A stretch of 64,000 nt of DNA. Source: Hyphomicrobium_A sp963728165 (GTDB taxonomy: Bacteria > Pseudomonadota > Alphaproteobacteria > Rhizobiales > Hyphomicrobiaceae). Below, in pieces: positions 43,284-52,862 of the stretch (position 1 is the first letter of the stretch; every line of letters begins with the position of its first letter). The notes under the pieces were generated by a model. It saw nothing but the letters and a program-made list of their open reading frames with translations, ran no database searches and was not told where the DNA came from. Location of the stretch: assembly GCA_963728165.1 (NCBI GenBank), contig CAVSIY010000007.1, forward strand, positions 124,001 through 188,000. Reading direction: 5' to 3'. Both the position numbers and the translations under genes were made by a program.

Positions 43284-45725
43284 TTAGGCACGGGTCACGA
43301 AGCTGTCGACCACGCGCTTCCTGCCGGCTTCGTCGAAGTCGATCGTCAGCTTGTTGCCGTCGACGTCGGCGACGGTGCCGGCCCCGAACTTCTGGTGCAT
43401 GACCCGCTCGCCCGGCTTGAAGGCGGCCTCCTCGGTTGAGGCGGCGACGAGCTCGCCGTCGATCGTGAGGGGCCCGCGCCGGCGCCGCGCCTCCCGCGGG
43501 TTCCACTCCGTCTTTTGCGTCTGGGCTTTCGCACGCTGCCAGCCCGGCGTCTGATAGGTCGCATCGAAGGGCGTGGAGGCCTCATCGAAGCGGCTCTTGG
43601 TGAAGCCTGAGCCGAAGGTGCCCCCGAAGTTCTGATAGGCCCCGCCGAACGGCATCTTGGCCTCCAGCACGTCGACGTGCGCGTCGGGGAGCTCGTCGAC
43701 GAAGCGCGAGGGCAGCGCCGACTGATAGAGCCCGCGGTTGCGCCGGTTCTGCGCGAACGACACCTTGGCGAGGTGCTTGGCACGCGTCAGTCCTACGTAG
43801 GCGAGCCGGCGCTCCTCCTCGAGCCCCGCCTGCCCGCTCTCATCGAGGCTGCGCTGGTGGGGGAACAGCCCCTCCTCCCACCCGGGCAGGAACACCACGT
43901 CGAACTCCAGCCCTTTGGCCGCATGCAGCGTCATCAGTGAGACGCGCTCGCCGTCGCCGGCCTGGTCCACGTCCATGACCAGGCTCACGTGCTCGAGGAA
44001 GCCTTCCAAGCTGTCGAACTCGTGCATGAAGCGCACGAGCTCCTTCAAGTTCTCCAGCCGCGAGGCCGCCTGCGGGCTCTTGTCCGCCTGCCACATCGCC
44101 GTGTAGCCGGACTCGTCCAGGATCAGCTCGGCGAGCTCGGTGTGCTTCATGTGCGAGATCATCGAGCGCCAGCGCTCGAAGGCGGCGATCAGGTCGGCGA
44201 GCGATCGGCGCGCCTTGCCCGGCAATTCCTCGCTCTCGATGATCATCTGCGCGGCCTGGTACATCGGGATCGAGCGGGCGCGCCCCAGTTGATGCACGCG
44301 CTTCACCGAGGTGTCGCCGAGGCCCCGCTTGGGCACATTGACGATGCGCTCGAACTTGAGGTCGTTTGCCGGGTTGGCCGTGACCTCCAGGTAGGCGATG
44401 GCGTCCTTGATCTCCTGGCGCTCGTAGAAGCGTGGGCCGCCGATCACGCGGTAGGGCAGCCCCATGGTGATGAAGCGATCCTCGAAGGCGCGCATCTGAA
44501 AGGAGGCGCGCACCAGGATGGCGATCTCGTTGAGCCGCTGGCCCTCCTTCTGCATCGCCTCGATGTCGTCGCCGATGGCGCGGGCTTCCTCCTCGTCGTC
44601 CCACACCGCCGTCATCGTGACCTTGGCGCCCTCGTGCCCGTCGGTGAAGAGCGTCTTGCCGAGGCGGCCCTTGTTGGCGGCGATGAGCCCGGAGGCGGCG
44701 GCGAGGATGTGGCCCGTGGAGCGGTAGTTGCGTTCCAGCCGAATGACATGGGCGCCGGGGAAGTCTTTCTCGAAGCGCAGGATGTTGTCGACCTCGGCCC
44801 CGCGCCAGCCATAGATCGACTGGTCGTCGTCGCCGACGCAGCAGATGTTGGGCGAGCCCTGCGCCAGAAGCCTGAGCCACAGGTACTGCGCGATGTTGGT
44901 GTCCTGGTACTCGTCGACGAGGATGTAGCGGAAGCGGCGCTGGTAGTCGGCGAGCACGTCGGGGTTTTCCAGAAAGAGGCGCAGGCCCTCGAGCAGGAGG
45001 TCGCCGAAGTCGGTAGCGTTGAGCTCCTTCAGGCGCGCCTGGTAGGCGGCGTAGAGCTGCGCGCCCTTGCCGCCGGCGAAGCCGTAGGCCTCGCCCGGCG
45101 GGACCTTGTCGGGCGTGAGCCCGCGGTTCTTCCAGCCGTCTATCAGGCTTGCCAGCTGGCGCGCGGGCCAGCGGTCCTTATCCAGCCCTTCCGCCTCGAT
45201 CACCTGCTTCATCAGGCGGATCTGGTCGTCGGTGTCGAGGATGGTGAAGCCCGACTTCAAACCGACGAGCTCGGCGTGCCGGCGCAGAATCTTGACGCCG
45301 ATGGAGTGGAAGGTGCCGAGCCACGGCATGCCCTCGACGATGCCGCCGACAAGGTCGGTGATGCGCTCCTTCATCTCGCGCGCGGCCTTGTTGGTGAAGG
45401 TGACGGCGAGCACCTGGCTGGGGAAGGCCTTGCGGCTGGCGAGAATGTGGGCGATGCGCGTGGTCAGGACGCGCGTCTTGCCGGTGCCGGCGCCTGCCAG
45501 CACCAGCACGGGGCCCTCGAGCGCCTCGACCGCCTGGCGCTGCTCGGGATTGAGGCCGGCAAGGTAAGGGGGCACGCTCGCGCCTTGCAGCGCGCGCGCC
45601 GACAAGGAGGGCTCCGGCGCTTCCTGGGAGGCGTCCGGCCGGGCGGCCTCGGGCAGATCGAACGGGGGGTCGTCCGCGGCATCAGGAAGGTCCGCGTTCG
45701 CCATATGTTTTCGATTTTGCGCCAT
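43284..45725 (-). CDS. uvrD: ATP-dependent DNA helicase, UvrD/PcrA family
   Basis: UvrD-type helicases unwind DNA 3' to 5' in mismatch and excision repair. The 813-residue product has motif Q (LNPEQRQAVEALEGP), Walker A GAGTGKT (78-84), VTFTNKAAREMKERI, the DEYQDTN box, GDDDQSIYGWRGA, RLERNYRSTGHIL, LMTLHAAKGLEFDVVFLPGWEEG and VGLTRAK. The C-terminal tail ends with a Tudor-like GERVMHQKFGAGTV-DVDGNKLTIDF segment that in relatives binds RNA polymerase. The N-terminal 50 residues are acidic and disordered. The start is ATG at 45725 or the in-frame ATG at 45704; TTG at 45734 is less likely. No good ribosome site is seen. Confidence 0.93.
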   Translation of the reverse strand: MAQNRKHMANADLPDAADDPPFDLPEAARPDASQEAPEPSLSARALQGASVPPYLAGLNPEQRQAVEALEGPVLVLAGAGTGKTRVLTTRIAHILASRKAFPSQVLAVTFTNKAAREMKERITDLVGGIVEGMPWLGTFHSIGVKILRRHAELVGLKSGFTILDTDDQIRLMKQVIEAEGLDKDRWPARQLASLIDGWKNRGLTPDKVPPGEAYGFAGGKGAQLYAAYQARLKELNATDFGDLLLEGLRLFLENPDVLADYQRRFRYILVDEYQDTNIAQYLWLRLLAQGSPNICCVGDDDQSIYGWRGAEVDNILRFEKDFPGAHVIRLERNYRSTGHILAAASGLIAANKGRLGKTLFTDGHEGAKVTMTAVWDDEEEARAIGDDIEAMQKEGQRLNEIAILVRASFQMRAFEDRFITMGLPYRVIGGPRFYERQEIKDAIAYLEVTANPANDLKFERIVNVPKRGLGDTSVKRVHQLGRARSIPMYQAAQMIIESEELPGKARRSLADLIAAFERWRSMISHMKHTELAELILDESGYTAMWQADKSPQAASRLENLKELVRFMHEFDSLEGFLEHVSLVMDVDQAGDGERVSLMTLHAAKGLEFDVVFLPGWEEGLFPHQRSLDESGQAGLEEERRLAYVGLTRAKHLAKVSFAQNRRNRGLYQSALPSRFVDELPDAHVDVLEAKMPFGGAYQNFGGTFGSGFTKSRFDEASTPFDATYQTPGWQRAKAQTQKTEWNPREARRRRGPLTIDGELVAASTEEAAFKPGERVMHQKFGAGTVADVDGNKLTIDFDEAGRKRVVDSFVTRA

Positions 45726-46086
45726 CGTTCGCAACTATAACACCCGCCTTGCCGGGGCAACGGCCGGGCCGCTCTCGCCCACACCAGATATGGGAATTGT
45801 GGCCGCAGCATCGCCCCTGGGGGCCTTGGACGGCGCAGCTGCGGTGCGGCGTTTTCGGCCTTCCGCGCGCCCCGAAACCAAGGATGGCGGTCCAGACACA
45901 AGGCTGCGAATAAGCTAGACTATATCATCCTGACGTGGTGGCGGACGCCGGGACCCCCGGTCCGGCGCCATCAGATCGACAACCAAGAGGGGCATGCCGA
46001 GCCCAGGCGCCGCCACGGTTCCTGCTCCGGCATTCTGGATATTAGAGACAAAGGGCCGGGCGCAGCTTCGGCTCTCGAAGAGGTCA
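45726..46086. other. Intergenic region between uvrD and the AsmA-like gene
   Basis: A 361-base gap between divergent genes. No gene was recognised. A GGGACCCCCGGTCC palindrome-like stretch lies near 45951-45965, and TAGACTATATCATCC near 45915 could be part of a promoter. The ribosome site GAAGAGG of the next gene ends it. Confidence 0.35.
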
Positions 46087-49000
46087 ATGAGCAACGGGCT
46101 TCTTTACATCGCCGGCCTCGTCGCGCTCGTGCTCGCGGCGCTGTTCGCGGTTCCCTATTTCATCGACTGGAACGGCTATCGCGGCGTCTTCGAGGAGGAG
46201 GCGACCCGTATCCTGGGCCGCGAGGTGCGCGTCGGCGGCAACGTCAACGTGCGCTTCCTGCCATCGCCGTTCGTGCGCTTCGACAAGCTCAGGATCGCCG
46301 ACACCTCGACCACCACCGGCGAGCCCTTCTTTCGCGCCGACAGCTTCACTATGCGCCTCTCGGTGCCGCCCCTGCTCAAAGGCATCATCGAAGCCAACGA
46401 GATCGAGCTCAAGCGCCCTGTGCTGCGCCTTGCCGTCGATTCGCAGGGCCGTGGCAACTGGAGCAGCCTGAGCATCACGCCGGGCACGCTGCCCTTCGTC
46501 CCCGCCGACGTCACGCTGCAGTCCGTCAAGATCGAGGACGGCCTGGTGGCGCTGCATGGGCCTAAGGGCATCGGATTTGCCGAGCTCAAGGGGCTCAATG
46601 GCGAGCTCAAGGCGGAATCGATCGAGGGTCCGTTCTCCTTCAAGGGCACGGCGAAATGGCAGGGCAACGAGCAGGAGCTGCGCTTTGGCACCAGTCCGGC
46701 GGATCTGGAGGGCGGCGTCCGCTTCAAGGCCACCGTGCGCGGCGCCGAGCACGGCAACACCTATACCGTCGACGGGCGCGTCGCTGACCTCAAAGGGCGT
46801 CCCAGCATCGACGGAGACGTGACGGCAAAGCTGCAGCTTGACGCGAGCCAGATGCCCCAGACCGCGGGCGGCGAAGCCGAGAGCCCGCTCGTCGATTTCA
46901 AGGCCAAGCTGACCGGCGACGCCATGGGCTTCAAGCTCGACGACATCAACGTGTCGTTTGATCGGGTGGGCCAGCCGCAGCTGGTCACGGGCACCGCGAC
47001 GGCGTCGTGGCAGGATGCGCTCGACATCGATCTGCAACTGGCCTCGCGCTGGCTCGACCTCGATCGCATCGTTGCATCGGGACGCACCGAAAGCCCCTTC
47101 GATACCGCGCGCAGCTTCGTCACCGCCTTCATGCAGGCGCTGCCGGAGACGGCCGAGACCAAGGTGCGGTTCGATCTCGACCAGGCTAACTTGGGCGGCG
47201 AGGCCGTGAGCGGCGTGCGCATCGGGGTGGCGCGCGCCAACGGCGTGTTGCTCCTCGATGAGCTGCGCGCGGGCCTGCCGGGCGGCACCAAGCTCGCCCT
47301 CGACGGCACCGTCGCCGACGCGGCCGACGCGCGGGCTTTTCAGGGCGAGTTCGCGTTGCGCGGCACCAGCCTCGCGCGCTTCCTCAACTGGGCGGTCAAG
47401 GATCCCACCTGGTCCGATGCCGTTAGCAACGACGGTCCGTTCTCGCTGCAGGGCCTCCTCGGCATGAGCGAGAAGGGCGTCGACCTCACCGAGGCCGGCG
47501 CCGAGATCGCCGGCATGCCGCTGTCCGGCGAGATCCACTACGCGAGCGGCGCGCGCACGCACCTCGCCATCGCGCTGGAGGGACAGCAGATCGACGGCGG
47601 CCAGCTGTGGCCATCGGGCGTCGGCTACCTCAAGGGTCTCTTGGCCGGCAAAGGGCCTGATGACGCCAGCAAGGACGCGGAGGCGGCGCCGCAGCGGCAT
47701 TGGATCGACACGGCAACCTCCGACGTGACGCTGCGCCTCAGGGCGGCCGAGCTGAGAACCGGTGGCCAGGCCTTGCGCGACGTGGACATGGACGTCGCCA
47801 TCACCAACGGCCGCATGGCAATGCGCGCCTGCAAATTCGTGACGAGCGACGGGCTCGCCTTCAACCTCGACGGCGACATCGCCGACATGGCGGGCGAGCC
47901 GCGCGGCGATCTGCACTGGGTGCTCGCCGCGCCCGGCAAGGATGCGTTCTCCAATTTCGTCAAGCTCTGGGATCTGCCCGAGGACTCCTCTGCGCAGGCG
48001 ATGCGCTATGCCGCGCTCGCCCCTTTGCGGCTTGCCGGCACGATCCGTCTCGGACAGCGCGCCAAGGGCACGGCCGACATCTTCGCCGACGGCAGCCTGC
48101 AGGGCGGGCGCGTCGTGGCGAGCGCACGCCTCGACGGCGGGCTTGAGAATTGGCGCAACGGCGCTGCCGACCTGGCGCTTACCATTGAGAGCCCCGACGT
48201 CGTGCAGACATTCGACCAGCTGTCGGGCCGCGCGTCTGCCTCCGTGACCGAGCCGCGCCAGCGCGCCGGCGAGATCTTCCTCAAGGCTGTCGGCACGCCG
48301 GCGAAGGGGCTTCTCGCCGCCGCAACCGTGAAGGCGTCGGGGCTGTTCTTCGCCTACGACGGCCGCGTCGTGCTGCCGGCCGGTGACACGCGCAACTTCG
48401 ACGGCGACGTGCGCGTCTCCGCCCGCGAGCTCGGCGACGTCATGGCACTCGCAGGCCTCGGCAGCGGCGGCGCTTTGCGCGGCGCTCCCATCGTCGGCAC
48501 TGTCAAGATGGCCTCGGCCAACCACGCCATCGAGCTCAAGCCGCGGCAGCTCACGGTCGGCGGCAGCCAGGTCGACGGGACGCTGGCGCTCGCCTATCCC
48601 GAGGGCGGCCCACCCATCGTCACGGCGCAGCTCGCGGTCGATCAGGCGTCGATCCCGAGCCTGTTGAGCGTCGCGCTCGATCGCAGCAGCACGGCGGCTG
48701 TCGAAGCCGAGCCGCTCACCGCGGGCAAATCGATCTGGCCCGAATCGCCCTTCGACTTTGCGGCGCTCGAGGACATGGAGGCAAAGATCGGCATCAGCTT
48801 CGCCACCTTGTCGCTCGAGCCCGGCATGGACATCAAGAATGCGCGGCTCGAGGTGGCGCTGTCGCCCGGCAAGATCGCGGTCACGCGGCTCGAGGGCAAG
48901 GCGCTCGGCGGCGACGTGGTTGCCGCGCTCGGAATCGAGCGCGCGCCGGGTGGCGCCAGCCTGGCGGGCGACGTGCATCTCAACGACGTGCATCTTCAGG

Positions 49001-50022
49001 GCACGCCCGCGGATGCTTCCGCGCCGGGCGGCGCCACTGCGTCGGTCGCGCTGGAGTTCTCCGGGCGCGGCGCGACACCGGGCGGTCTCATCGCGGTGGC
49101 GACGGGCAAGGGCGAGATTGCGCTCGGCGACGCGTCGATGCGCGTGCCGACGCCGCTGGCGGTGGTCGCCACCTCCGAGGCGGCGCTCAACGGCACGGCC
49201 GGCGCCAGCGGCGACGCGCTCACTGCGGCTTTGCGCGAGCAAATGGCCGCGAGCGAGGTCAAGGTCGGCCCGCGCAAGATTCCCATTGTGATCGGCGACG
49301 GCGCGGCCAAGCTCGAGGCGTTCACGCTGCCGTCCGCGGCGGGCGTGACCAGGGTCGAGACCACGGTCGACCTCGCCTCGCTCATGGTCGACAGCACCTG
49401 GGCCTTGGAGCCGAAAGCGCCCGACGTGGTGCAGCCCGACAAACCGCGCAAGGGCGCGTTGCCGAGCGTCAACGTCGTCTACGTAGGCCCGCTCAAGGAT
49501 GCCTGGACGCTCGAGCCGCACATCACCACCGACCAGCTCGAGCGCGAGCTCGCCATCCGCAAAATGGAGCTCGACGCCGAGCAGCTCGAGCGCCTGCACA
49601 AGGCCGACGCGGAACGCGCGCGCCAGGAGGAGGAGCGCCGCAAGGCGATCGAGGCAGAGCAGGCCGATCGCGGGGAGACGGCGCCCGCCGGTCCGCCCGC
49701 GCCCGCCGGCGCTGTGCCGCAGCAGCAGGGCGCCACCGATCCAGGCGACGTCCCGCTGCCGCCGCTCGAGGACCGCGGCACGGCCGCCGAGGCGCCTTTG
49801 CCGCCGGGGCAGGAAACGGCGATCGTTCCGCTGCAGTCGACCGACCCCAATTTCAATGCTTCGGCCGTCGGCGCTGCGGTCCCGGGCGAGGTAGTACCGC
49901 AGGCATCCCCCGATGCCACCGCGCCGCTGCCGCAGACGGCAGCACGGCCGCGACGCGCGGTGCGCCGGCATGTGCCGGCCGGCGAGCAGGTGCTGCGGGC
50001 GCTGCAAAACAACACCAACTGA
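46087..50022 (+). CDS. AsmA-family envelope protein (1311 aa)
   Basis: The product has a single N-terminal membrane helix (about 5-22), followed by the AsmA start pattern IDWNGYRGVFEEEATRILGR and VRVGGNVNVRFLPSPFVRF. A long run of beta-strand segments follows, with a second AsmA-type block near residues 890-1080 (MDIKNARLEVALSPGKIAV, LEGKALGGDVVAAL, GRGATPGGLIAVATGKGEI). AsmA-like proteins form periplasmic bridges that move phospholipids to the outer membrane. The last 200 residues are a charged helix (ERELAIRKMELDAEQLERL) then a proline/alanine-rich tail, outside the family core. Start: GAAGAGG six bases or fewer before the ATG; an upstream extension is rejected. It ends 16 bases from the converging RHH gene. 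Confidence 0.9.
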   Translation: MSNGLLYIAGLVALVLAALFAVPYFIDWNGYRGVFEEEATRILGREVRVGGNVNVRFLPSPFVRFDKLRIADTSTTTGEPFFRADSFTMRLSVPPLLKGIIEANEIELKRPVLRLAVDSQGRGNWSSLSITPGTLPFVPADVTLQSVKIEDGLVALHGPKGIGFAELKGLNGELKAESIEGPFSFKGTAKWQGNEQELRFGTSPADLEGGVRFKATVRGAEHGNTYTVDGRVADLKGRPSIDGDVTAKLQLDASQMPQTAGGEAESPLVDFKAKLTGDAMGFKLDDINVSFDRVGQPQLVTGTATASWQDALDIDLQLASRWLDLDRIVASGRTESPFDTARSFVTAFMQALPETAETKVRFDLDQANLGGEAVSGVRIGVARANGVLLLDELRAGLPGGTKLALDGTVADAADARAFQGEFALRGTSLARFLNWAVKDPTWSDAVSNDGPFSLQGLLGMSEKGVDLTEAGAEIAGMPLSGEIHYASGARTHLAIALEGQQIDGGQLWPSGVGYLKGLLAGKGPDDASKDAEAAPQRHWIDTATSDVTLRLRAAELRTGGQALRDVDMDVAITNGRMAMRACKFVTSDGLAFNLDGDIADMAGEPRGDLHWVLAAPGKDAFSNFVKLWDLPEDSSAQAMRYAALAPLRLAGTIRLGQRAKGTADIFADGSLQGGRVVASARLDGGLENWRNGAADLALTIESPDVVQTFDQLSGRASASVTEPRQRAGEIFLKAVGTPAKGLLAAATVKASGLFFAYDGRVVLPAGDTRNFDGDVRVSARELGDVMALAGLGSGGALRGAPIVGTVKMASANHAIELKPRQLTVGGSQVDGTLALAYPEGGPPIVTAQLAVDQASIPSLLSVALDRSSTAAVEAEPLTAGKSIWPESPFDFAALEDMEAKIGISFATLSLEPGMDIKNARLEVALSPGKIAVTRLEGKALGGDVVAALGIERAPGGASLAGDVHLNDVHLQGTPADASAPGGATASVALEFSGRGATPGGLIAVATGKGEIALGDASMRVPTPLAVVATSEAALNGTAGASGDALTAALREQMAASEVKVGPRKIPIVIGDGAAKLEAFTLPSAAGVTRVETTVDLASLMVDSTWALEPKAPDVVQPDKPRKGALPSVNVVYVGPLKDAWTLEPHITTDQLERELAIRKMELDAEQLERLHKADAERARQEEERRKAIEAEQADRGETAPAGPPAPAGAVPQQQGATDPGDVPLPPLEDRGTAAEAPLPPGQETAIVPLQSTDPNFNASAVGAAVPGEVVPQASPDATAPLPQTAARPRRAVRRHVPAGEQVLRALQNNTN

Positions 50023-50038
50023 GCCTCGAGCAGCGCTC

Positions 50039-50293
50039 TCAGCGCAACCCGCGTCCGGCGCGGGCTGGCTCCGTCCTGGCCGGTTCCTTGCGCACGTAGT
50101 CGAGCACCCACACGCGCACCGCGCTCGACAGGCCCGCTGAGCCGCGCCTGCCGTCGATCGCCGCGACGAGCGCCGACAGGGTCGTGTGCTCGTCCGCTGC
50201 CGCCTGGCGCAGGGCCTCCCAGAAGGGCGCCTCGAGCGAGATCGACGTGCGGTGGCCCTTGATCGAGAACGAGCGCTTGACCGGGCGGCTCAT
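50039..50293 (-). CDS. Ribbon-helix-helix protein (84 aa)
   Basis: The product fits the RHH_4 family: KRSFSIKGHRTSISLEAPF (the DNA-contacting strand), WEALRQAAADEHTTLSALV (helix A and turn) and SSAVRVWVLDYVRKE (helix B). Such proteins dimerise and bind DNA, though the target of this family is unknown. A basic, proline-containing tail follows. It overlaps the DUF4169 gene by four bases and is the last gene of the fumC operon. The trio fumC-DUF4169-RHH recurs in alphaproteobacteria, so the link is probably functional or at least old. Auto-regulation of the operon is a guess. Confidence 0.85.
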   Translation of the reverse strand: MSRPVKRSFSIKGHRTSISLEAPFWEALRQAAADEHTTLSALVAAIDGRRGSAGLSSAVRVWVLDYVRKEPARTEPARAGRGLR

Positions 50294-50502
50294 GCAGCGG
50301 GCCCGTCGTCGCCGCCGGGGTCGTGGCCCGATTCGCGCCGGTGGGCATCGAGCCTGCGGTCGAGGAGCGTGTCGCGCGCGCTCTGCTCCTGCTGTTCGGC
50401 CTTGGAGCGGCCGTGCTTGGCGCTGTTCTTGGCCGCCCGCGCCTGCGCCTCGGCTCTTACCTTGGCCTTGCGGAATCGCCTGAGATTTACGACTTCGCCC
50501 AC
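50290..50502 (-). CDS. DUF4169 family protein (70 aa)
   Basis: A small, highly charged protein with the DUF4169 pattern: MGEVVNLRRFRKAKVRAEAQ, then AKHGRSKAEQQEQSA and a C-terminal LDAHRRES. It is predicted to be mostly helical and cytosolic. The role of the family is unknown. It lies 25 bases after the fumC stop and overlaps the RHH gene by four bases, so all three are read from one message. The basic N-terminus could bind nucleic acid, but nothing in the sequence proves that. Confidence 0.85.
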   Translation of the reverse strand: MGEVVNLRRFRKAKVRAEAQARAAKNSAKHGRSKAEQQEQSARDTLLDRRLDAHRRESGHDPGGDDGPAA

Positions 50503-50527
50503 CTTAAGTCCTCCAGCGTTGCTCTCT

Positions 50528-51928
50528 TCACTCCGGCCCCAGCATCTTCTTGGGGTCGACGATCTGATCGAACTCGGCCTCCGTCACGTAGCCGCCGCCG
50601 ACCGCCTCCTCGCGCAAGGTCGTCCCGTTCTTGTGCGCGGTCTTGGCGATCTTGGCTGCCTTGTCGTAGCCGATCTTCGGCGCCAAGGCCGTCACCAGCA
50701 TGAGCGAGCGCTCGAGCCCCGCTCTTATGTTGTCCTCGCGCGGCTCGATGCCGACGACGCAGTTGTCGGTGAACGAGCGCGCGGCATCCGCCATCAGGCG
50801 CACCGATTGGAGAAAATTGTAGGCCATCACCGGATTGTACACGTTGAGCTCGAAGTGGCCCTGGCTGCCGGCGAAGCTGATCGCCGCGTTGTTGCCGAAG
50901 ATCTGCACGCACACCTGCGTCAGCGCCTCGCACTGGGTCGGGTTGACCTTGCCCGGCATGATGGAGGAGCCGGGCTCGTTCTCCGGTAAGCTGAGCTCGC
51001 CCAGCCCGGAGCGCGGGCCCGAGCCCAAGAGCCGGATGTCGTTGGCGATCTTGAACAGCGACACGGCAACCGTGTTGATGGCGCCGTGCGCGAACACCAT
51101 GGCGTCGTGCGCGGCCAGTGCCTCGAACTTGTTGGGCGCGCTCTTGAACGGCAGCTTGGTGATAGCGTCGATGCGCTCCGCCACCTTCTCGGCAAAACCC
51201 TTCGGCGCGTTGAGCCCGGTGCCGACGGCGGTGCCGCCCTGGGCCAGCTCCATGAGGCCGGGGAGCGTCTCCTCGATGCGCTTGATCCCGTTCTCGACCT
51301 GCTGGGCGTAGCCGGAAAATTCCTGGCCGAGCGTCAGGGGCGTTGCGTCCTGCGTGTGCGTGCGCCCGATCTTGACGATGTGCCGCCACGCCTGCGCCTT
51401 GTCGTTGAGCGCATTGCGCAAGGCCTGCAGCGCCGGCAAGAGCCGGTGATGGATCTCCTCCGCGCAGGCGATGTGCATGGCGGTGGGAAAGGTGTCGTTC
51501 GAGGACTGGCTCATGTTGACGTGGTCGTTGGGGTGCACCGGGCTCTTGGAGCCCTTCTCGCCGCCGAGCATCTCGATCGCCCGGTTGGAGATCACCTCGT
51601 TGGCATTCATGTTCGACTGGGTGCCCGAGCCCGTTTGCCACACGGCGAGCGGGAAGTGGTCGTCGAGCTTGCCCTCGATCACCTCCTGCGCCGCTTTGAC
51701 GATCGCCTCGCCGATCTTCTTGTCGAGCTTGCCGAGCGCCATGTTGGTCTCGGCACTCGCGCGCTTGACGATGCCGAGCGCGCGCACGATGGCCACCGGC
51801 TGCTTCTCCCAGCCGATCCTGAAGTTGCCGAGCGAGCGCTCGGCCTGCGCGCCCCAGTAGCGGTCGGCTGAGACCTCGATGGGGCCGAAGGTGTCGGTTT
51901 CGGTGCGGGTGGGCTTCTTGGCGGTCAT
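50528..51928 (-). CDS. fumC: Class II fumarate hydratase
   Basis: FumC converts fumarate to malate in the citric acid cycle without an iron-sulfur cluster. The 466-residue product has the class II marks: WGAQAERSLGNFRIG, TGSGTQSNMNANEVI, VHPNDHVNMSQSSNDTFPTAMH (two parts of the active site), KIGRTHTQDATPLTLGQEF and the signature loop GSSIMPGKVNPTQ, with the late IDPKKMLGP-like VDPKKMLGPE end. Length is normal. The start is the ATG at 51928 (MTAKKPTRTETDTFGP); a longer frame upstream has poor composition. It heads an operon with DUF4169 and RHH genes. Confidence 0.96.
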   Translation of the reverse strand: MTAKKPTRTETDTFGPIEVSADRYWGAQAERSLGNFRIGWEKQPVAIVRALGIVKRASAETNMALGKLDKKIGEAIVKAAQEVIEGKLDDHFPLAVWQTGSGTQSNMNANEVISNRAIEMLGGEKGSKSPVHPNDHVNMSQSSNDTFPTAMHIACAEEIHHRLLPALQALRNALNDKAQAWRHIVKIGRTHTQDATPLTLGQEFSGYAQQVENGIKRIEETLPGLMELAQGGTAVGTGLNAPKGFAEKVAERIDAITKLPFKSAPNKFEALAAHDAMVFAHGAINTVAVSLFKIANDIRLLGSGPRSGLGELSLPENEPGSSIMPGKVNPTQCEALTQVCVQIFGNNAAISFAGSQGHFELNVYNPVMAYNFLQSVRLMADAARSFTDNCVVGIEPREDNIRAGLERSLMLVTALAPKIGYDKAAKIAKTAHKNGTTLREEAVGGGYVTEAEFDQIVDPKKMLGPE

Positions 51929-52862
51929 GGGGGTGGGCTCGCATAAAGCTGATTTACGCCGCCATAGCACGAAGGGCGGGGTGGAGGCAGGGGTTAGTCG
52001 CTTCCGTTGGCCATGCTGGAGGCATGCCGCCGTTATGATGCCAGGGCCCATACACCTGCCGAGCCATCGGCGCTGCGTAAGCGGCGGCGACCGGCCGGGG
52101 TAAAGGGCTCGCAGTACCATTCAAAGCAAATGCACCCGTGTCGTTCTCCCCACCCTAAGCGGGAGGAGACTAGCGTTGAGCAAGCTGCGACGGCCTCGCG
52201 GCATCTCTGCCCGAGGGTTTGCAAGAATCGAAGGGAGCGCGGGCGCCGAAGCACTGCGATCCTGTCGCGACAAACGGGCAGCGCTTCAGCGCCCGCGCCG
52301 GTTGCTTGCCGTGCCGAGGGTGCGATCACATCGTCAGCGGGCCTTCGGTCCGGCTCTCACTCGCTTCGGGAGAGCCTCTCGCGTCCAGGACCTCGAGCTG
52401 CTGCGCGCCGAAAACATGGAGCGCCGCTGCGCGACGGGCGTCCGTGCAGGATGTTGCCAAGCCTGCACAGCCTCGATCCGCGGCCCCGGAATCTGAGGCG
52501 AGCTAAGCCTCGCGTCAGACGCCCATGACGGTACAGACGCCTGCCTCAACCGGGTCACCGCCCCCGCCCCGCAAAGCCGCTCAGCTGATGCGTCCCATGT
52601 GGACAGGGGTGTGGGGGAGTGTAGGGGGGCGTGGGGAGGCGGGGATTAGATTTTTCGGTGCCTGCTTTGGCACGGCAAGCGGACATCTGACGTGCACGCG
52701 ACCATGTCGGCTCTTGACCCCAACCGGAAGTCGGGACGACATGGTCACGGGTGGGAGCCCGTCCCCAACGAGCTCTCCTAACTTCTTCTTTGCACACAAG
52801 CCCTTGTCCGGCGCCGCTCTCATGATTTATAATCGCCACTCAACCGGGCGCGGGTCAGCGTC
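51929..52862. other. Intergenic region upstream of fumC and the Crp/Fnr gene
   Basis: A 934-base gap between divergent genes. Its middle (52195-52658) is copy A of the two-copy repeat. The left part should hold the fumC promoter and the right part the Crp/Fnr promoter; no clear elements were assigned. Short open frames inside it are not convincing as genes. Confidence 0.5.
52195..52658 (+). repeat. Two-copy 465-base element, copy A
   Basis: This stretch is nearly identical to 62323-62787 in the same orientation. It begins CTCGCGGCATCTCTGCCCG, contains the palindrome TGTCGCGACA (inside an imperfect stem, GGCGCCGAAGC facing GCTTCAGCGCC), and ends in a G-rich run followed by GGGGATTAGATTTTTCG. 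A short frame of 95 residues runs through it, but the amino-acid sequence has no recognisable features. Neighbouring DNA on both sides differs between the copies, so these are the edges of the unit. Confidence 0.85.

Noticed and set aside
46084..50007. Minus-strand frame of 1307 codons
   Set aside because: It is the mirror of the AsmA-like gene in GC-rich DNA, full of Arg, His and Asp, without a known motif.
52219..52506. Ninety-five-codon frame within copy A of the two-copy repeat
   Set aside because: The frame is partly kept in copy B, but composition is that of random GC-rich DNA and there is no ribosome site.
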